A DNA stretch of 64,000 nucleotides, taken from Rhodobacteraceae bacterium HLUCCO07 (GTDB lineage Bacteria > Pseudomonadota > Alphaproteobacteria > Rhodobacterales > Rhodobacteraceae). Shown in pieces: positions 60,189-64,000 of this stretch. The stretch is from assembly GCA_001314705.1 (NCBI GenBank), contig LJSU01000032.1, positions 1 to 64,000 on the forward strand, written 5' to 3'. A program made the position numbers and the translations under genes. Position 1 is the first letter of the stretch. Every line of letters starts with the position of its first letter. The notes below the pieces were generated by a model. That model was not told the DNA's origin and did not search any database. It worked only from the letters and a program-made list of their open reading frames with translations.

Positions 60189-61298
60189 ATGGCCCTTTGG
60201 AAACAGTTGCTTGTTCTGTGCGTCTTGGTCGTGCTTGGCTATGGCGGATACGAAGGGTATCAGCGTTATTTCGCGTCCGAAGAGGCGGCACCGTCGCAAG
60301 CAGGTGGTGGCTCGCGGGTCGCGGGGGTGGAGGCCGCAAGAGCCGAGTTGCGGGTGTTGCGCGATACGGTCGAGGCAGTCGGCACGACACGGGCGCGGCA
60401 ATCGGTGGAAATCGTCCCAGAGACCTCTGGCCGGATCGAAGAGCTGAATTTCACCCCGGGCCAGAGCGTCGATAAGGGCGATGTCCTGGCGCGCCTCGAT
60501 GACACGATCGAACGTGCCAACCTGGCCGAGATCAAGGCGCGTTTGCAAGAGCACGTGCAAGCGGTGGAACGGTCAACTCAACTCAAGCTGTCCAACGCGG
60601 TGGCCGAGGCCACGCTTGAGGAGGCGGTGGCGCGGCTGGCCGAAACGCGGGCGCGGATCGATCGCGCGACCCAGCGGTTGGAGGATCGGACGATTCGTGC
60701 ACCCTTTGCCGGCATCTTAGGGCTTGCCGAGGTCGATGAGGGCGCACGTGTCGCTGAAGGGCAGTCGATCACGCGGCTGGATGATCTTTCGGTGGTGGTA
60801 GTCGAGTTCTCGCTGCCCGAGACCTTGTTTGCGCGGATTCGCCAGGGCCAGACCATCAAGGCCACCAGCGCCGCGTTCGAGGACCGCATTTTTGAAGGCG
60901 CCATCGAGGCCGTGGACACCCGGATCGATCCGGTGAGCCGTGCATTTCGTGCCCGCGCCGTTATCCCGAACCCCGAAGGTATTTTGCCCGCGGGAATGTT
61001 CATTTCGCTGGAACTGACCTTGGGACAGGCCGAACATGTCGTCGTGCCGGAAGAGGCGATAATCTTTCAGGCTGCGGAAACCTATGTCTTCAGCGTCGAG
61101 GAAGGCGTGGCGCGGCGCGTCACGGTGGAGACCGGCGTGCGGCGCGAGGGAGAGGTCGCGATCCTGTCGGGGCTCGAAAAGGGCGCGGAGGTCGTGGTGC
61201 GGGGGCTGCACCGTGTGCGTGATGGCATTAAGGTTGACGTGCTGGAGGACACCGGCACGTCGGGCGAGTCCGAGATGACGGACGAGGCGGAATCGTGA
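60189..61298 (+). CDS. RND efflux periplasmic adaptor (membrane fusion protein)
   Basis: 369 residues: N-terminal membrane anchor (about 5-25, LLVLCVLVVLGYGGY), lipoyl half (SGRIEELNFTPGQSVDKGDVLARLD), a helical hairpin (about 115-165), the second lipoyl half and beta-barrel (FAGILGLAEVDEGARVAEG). The C-terminus ends in a Glu/Ser-rich tail. It connects the inner-membrane pump encoded next to an outer-membrane channel. GTGA overlaps the RND gene. Long in-frame extension upstream to 60093 is not supported. Confidence 0.9.
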   Translation: MALWKQLLVLCVLVVLGYGGYEGYQRYFASEEAAPSQAGGGSRVAGVEAARAELRVLRDTVEAVGTTRARQSVEIVPETSGRIEELNFTPGQSVDKGDVLARLDDTIERANLAEIKARLQEHVQAVERSTQLKLSNAVAEATLEEAVARLAETRARIDRATQRLEDRTIRAPFAGILGLAEVDEGARVAEGQSITRLDDLSVVVVEFSLPETLFARIRQGQTIKATSAAFEDRIFEGAIEAVDTRIDPVSRAFRARAVIPNPEGILPAGMFISLELTLGQAEHVVVPEEAIIFQAAETYVFSVEEGVARRVTVETGVRREGEVAILSGLEKGAEVVVRGLHRVRDGIKVDVLEDTGTSGESEMTDEAES

Positions 61299-64000
61299 CC
61301 CTATCTGACATTTCGGTGCGCCGGCCGGTTCTGGCGGCGGTGGCGAGCCTTTTGTTGATCGTGTTCGGGCTGAGCGCGCTGCGCGAGATCTCGGTTCGCG
61401 AATTGCCGGATGTGGACAATGCTGTCGTGACAATCACGACCACCTACCGCGGTGCAGCCCCCGAGGTTATCGATACGGATGTGACCGAAACCATCGAGGG
61501 GGCGGTCGCCTCGATTTCGGGGATACGCTCGATCAGTTCTGAAAGTCGCCAGGGCCGGTCGCGCGTCACGATCGAGTTCGACACCGGGCGCGATATCGAC
61601 GTGGCGGCCAACGACGTGCGCGACGCGGTTGGCCGCGTGCGTGCCAATCTGCCTCAGGAAGCCGATCCGCCGGATGTCGAGAAAAGCGATGCCGATGCCG
61701 ACCCGGTGATGCGGCTGGCGGTAACATCGGACCGTATGACCACCGCCGAGATCACCGACTACGTGGACCGTTTCGTTGTCGACCGGCTGGCCACGCTGGA
61801 TGGCGTGGCCAATATCGTCATTTACGGTGAGCGGTCCTTTGCTGTGCGCATCTGGCTGGACCGGCGGGCGCTGGCAGCGCGCAAGCTGACCGTGGCGGAT
61901 GTGGAACAAGCCCTTCTGCGCAACAATATCGAGCTGCCCGCGGGCAAGGTGACGTCCCGCGACCGCGAGTTGACCGTGCGCTTGAACAGCCGGTTGCAGA
62001 GCATCGACGATTTCCGCGACGTGGTTCTCGACCGGGTGGCGGGATACCCGGTGCGGCTGGGTGATGTGGCCCGGGTCGAGGCGGGGGTGGCAGACGATTC
62101 CACCATAGCGCGAAGTGACGGGCGCGATGCGGTCGGCCTGGCCGTGCAGCGCCAGAGCCAGTCGAACACCCTTCAGATTTCCAACGCCGTGCGGGCCGAG
62201 CTCGACTCTCTGCGCCCGACCCTGCCCGAAGGGATGGAGATCATGGTGGGGTCGGATGATGCGCTTTTCGTAGGTGCGTCTATCCGCGAGGTTGTGCTGG
62301 CGCTTATGGTCTCGCTCGGGCTGGTAGTGCTGGTGATCCTCTTCTTCCTGCGCAGTCTGCGTGCCACGCTGATCCCGGCGATCACCATTCCGGTGTCGCT
62401 TCTGGGGTCGTTCATCCTGATCGGGGCCTGGGGGTTCTCGCTCAACACCCTGACACTTCTGGCGCTCTTGCTGGCGATCGGGCTGGTGGTGGATGATGCG
62501 ATCGTGGTGTTGGAAAACATTCAGCGCCGGATCGAGGACGGAGAGAGCCCGCTTGTGGCCAGTCTCAGGGGCGCGCGGCAGGTGACATTCGCGGTTCTGG
62601 CCACATCGGTCACGCTGATCGCTGTGTTCGTACCGCTGTCGTTCATGCCGGGGCAGGTGGGGCGGCTTTTCATCGAGTTTGGTTGGGTCATGGCCGGGAC
62701 GGTGGCATTTTCGACCTTCGTGGCGCTGACCGCCTGCCCGGCGCTGGCTTCAAAAGTGCTGAGCAAGGGCACCGGCGCGTCGCCCACTGACGATGACGGG
62801 CTGCGCGGGGGGGTGCAGCGGTTTTATGCGAGGGTTTTGCGCCGGGCGGTGCGGATGCCGCTGATTGTCATCGTTTTGGGCGGTGCAGTGACCGGGGGCG
62901 CAGTGCTTTTCTATGATGCGCTGCCACGCGAACTGGCCCCGCGGGAGGATCGGGGGGTGGGATTTATCCCGCTCACGGCGCCGCAGGGAAGCACGCTTGA
63001 ATACACAGACAATGCCGCACGGCAAGTCGAGGAGATCCTGCGACCGATGCGCGACGAGGGCGTGATCGAAACGGTGTTTACGTTTACCGGCTGGGGCAAC
63101 CGGGCGTGGCGCTCGTTCGTCGTCTTTCGGCTTGCGCCTTGGGACGAACGCGAGCAGTCGGCGGCGGACGTGGCACAGCGGATCGGGCCAAAAATGGGCG
63201 ATCTGACGTCGGCGCGCGGTTTTCCGGTCACACCGGCGGGGCTTGGCCTGCGCGGGAGTTCGACACCGATCCAGGTGGTGGTGAGCGGGCCGGATTTCGA
63301 CAGTGTCAAGGACTGGGCCAACGCCTTGCAGGAGCGGGCCGGAGAGATAGAGGGGCTGGTCAATCCAGAGATCAATTTCGAGCAGAACCTGCCGCAGCTT
63401 GATGTGCAGATCGACCGCGAACGGGCCGACGATCTGGGCATCAGCGTGGAGGTCATTGCCAATACGATGCAAACCATGCTGGCCTCGCGGCAAGCGACGG
63501 AATTCATGACGAGAGGCCGGGAATACCCGGTGATCGTCCAGGCCGAGGAACGCGACCGGCGTTCGCCCTCGGATATCAACAACATTTTCATCCGTTCGGG
63601 AGATGGGCAATCGCTGGTCCCGTTGGGTGCATTGGTCACGGTTCAAGAGAATGCTGCGGCCCCCTCGCTGCGCCGGTTCGATCGGCTACCCTCGATCCAG
63701 TTGTCGGGTGCGCTGGAGCCGGGCGCGGATCTTGGCAGCGTTCTGGCCCGGGTCGAGGTGGCGGCGGCCGAGATCATACCGCCCAGTGGCAAGCTGGGCT
63801 ACGAGGGCCAATCGCGCACGTTCAAGGACACATCCGCCGGGGCGGGGATGGTATTCGCGCTGTCGTTGCTCATTGTCTTTCTGGTTCTTTCGGCGCAGTT
63901 CGAGAGCTTCATACATCCGGTCACTATTCTTTTGACGGTGCCCACGGGAGTGGCAGGCGCAGTCTATGCAATGGCGCTGGGGGGGCTTTCTCTGAATGTT
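61295..64000 (+). CDS. RND-family efflux transporter, truncated by window end
   Basis: 902 codons are present from GTG 61295 to the window edge. The family is clear: ISVRRPVLAAVASLLLIVFG at the N-terminus (TM1), the FFLRSLRATLIPAITIPVSLLG and IGLVVDDAIVVLENI segment with the conserved membrane Asp pair (near 62482-62520), and large periplasmic loops. It expels substrates by proton exchange, with the upstream adaptor. No outer-membrane TolC-type gene is within the window. Substrate unknown. Confidence 0.92.
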   Translation, partial: MTLSDISVRRPVLAAVASLLLIVFGLSALREISVRELPDVDNAVVTITTTYRGAAPEVIDTDVTETIEGAVASISGIRSISSESRQGRSRVTIEFDTGRDIDVAANDVRDAVGRVRANLPQEADPPDVEKSDADADPVMRLAVTSDRMTTAEITDYVDRFVVDRLATLDGVANIVIYGERSFAVRIWLDRRALAARKLTVADVEQALLRNNIELPAGKVTSRDRELTVRLNSRLQSIDDFRDVVLDRVAGYPVRLGDVARVEAGVADDSTIARSDGRDAVGLAVQRQSQSNTLQISNAVRAELDSLRPTLPEGMEIMVGSDDALFVGASIREVVLALMVSLGLVVLVILFFLRSLRATLIPAITIPVSLLGSFILIGAWGFSLNTLTLLALLLAIGLVVDDAIVVLENIQRRIEDGESPLVASLRGARQVTFAVLATSVTLIAVFVPLSFMPGQVGRLFIEFGWVMAGTVAFSTFVALTACPALASKVLSKGTGASPTDDDGLRGGVQRFYARVLRRAVRMPLIVIVLGGAVTGGAVLFYDALPRELAPREDRGVGFIPLTAPQGSTLEYTDNAARQVEEILRPMRDEGVIETVFTFTGWGNRAWRSFVVFRLAPWDEREQSAADVAQRIGPKMGDLTSARGFPVTPAGLGLRGSSTPIQVVVSGPDFDSVKDWANALQERAGEIEGLVNPEINFEQNLPQLDVQIDRERADDLGISVEVIANTMQTMLASRQATEFMTRGREYPVIVQAEERDRRSPSDINNIFIRSGDGQSLVPLGALVTVQENAAAPSLRRFDRLPSIQLSGALEPGADLGSVLARVEVAAAEIIPPSGKLGYEGQSRTFKDTSAGAGMVFALSLLIVFLVLSAQFESFIHPVTILLTVPTGVAGAVYAMALGGLSLNV

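Noticed and set aside
1-64000. CRISPR array, rRNA genes or a replication origin
   Set aside because: No regularly spaced direct repeats with unique spacers, no rRNA-like conserved segments, and no DnaA-box cluster were seen. The only short direct-repeat patch is the AGCCTTAC trio, which has three copies without spacers.

Overview
The window looks like chromosomal DNA of a marine or halotolerant member of the Rhodobacteraceae (Roseobacter-like Alphaproteobacteria). The evidence is high G+C content, dense operons with ATGA/GTGA overlaps, TRAP and polyamine-type ABC transporters, acyl-CoA catabolism with a PaaI/MerR/thiolase set, a Hint-domain protein, a PKTGGT-type sulfotransferase, an ectABC-ask ectoine operon, and a GAGTATT-type intergenic repeat that I associate from memory with this family. 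The family assignment is inferred from gene content only.

Layout. Positions 1-4119 are accessory: the end of an apparent IS21-like element, three small unrecognised genes, a type II restriction-modification pair (HNH nuclease plus C5-cytosine methyltransferase), a direct-repeat cluster, and a tRNA-Asn whose 3' end faces this block. This is the usual arrangement of an island inserted at a tRNA. Positions 4120-9285 are a patchwork: an IS110-like remnant, a sulfotransferase, a Hint-like protein, a persulfide dioxygenase-like hydrolase with a ZIP transporter, and a coiled-coil stress-type protein.

Positions 9286-19261 form one catabolic locus: an APH-type kinase and acyl-CoA dehydrogenase on one strand, and divergently a GntR/FadR regulator, two crotonase-fold enzymes, a TRAP transporter and an acyl-CoA synthetase. 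Two near-identical 21-bp sites in mirror orientation flank the divergent promoter region. The combination suggests uptake, CoA activation, and kinase-plus-dehydrogenase processing of an organic acid, possibly a 4-hydroxy acid. Positions 19891-28530 are a fatty-acid beta-oxidation block (multifunctional FadB/FadJ-type protein, thiolase, GST, two acyl-CoA dehydrogenases, a 70-aa unknown protein) under a MerR regulator with a palindromic LiuR-like operator, next to a second MerR paralogue.

Positions 28773-32371 carry two thioesterases, a MATE exporter and a lytic transglycosylase. Positions 32612-35346 hold an ExbB-ExbD-ExbD-TonB energising operon. Positions 35372-43605 are housekeeping and transport genes, mainly on the minus strand (SLC13 carrier, YmdB-type phosphodiesterase, 5-formyl-THF cyclo-ligase, MgtE, 8-oxoguanine-type deaminase, IMPase family, XRE regulator). 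Positions 43923-47135 carry a quinone oxidoreductase, a BAX-inhibitor-like protein and MsrB/MsrA.

Positions 47146-55426 hold a LysR regulator and a divergent operon of a complete PotABCD-like ABC transporter, class III aminotransferase, GNAT and two CoA-transferase subunits, read here as an amino-compound (perhaps beta-amino acid) degradation system. Positions 55457-59923 are the MarR-type EctR and ectABC-ask. Positions 60189-64000 begin an RND efflux system that runs off the window. Two intergenic regions (24086-24282 and 38293-38497) share a 30-nt core predicted to fold into a hairpin with a GGAG loop, bounded by inverted GAGTATT motifs; this is the best candidate here for an undescribed RNA or repeat family.
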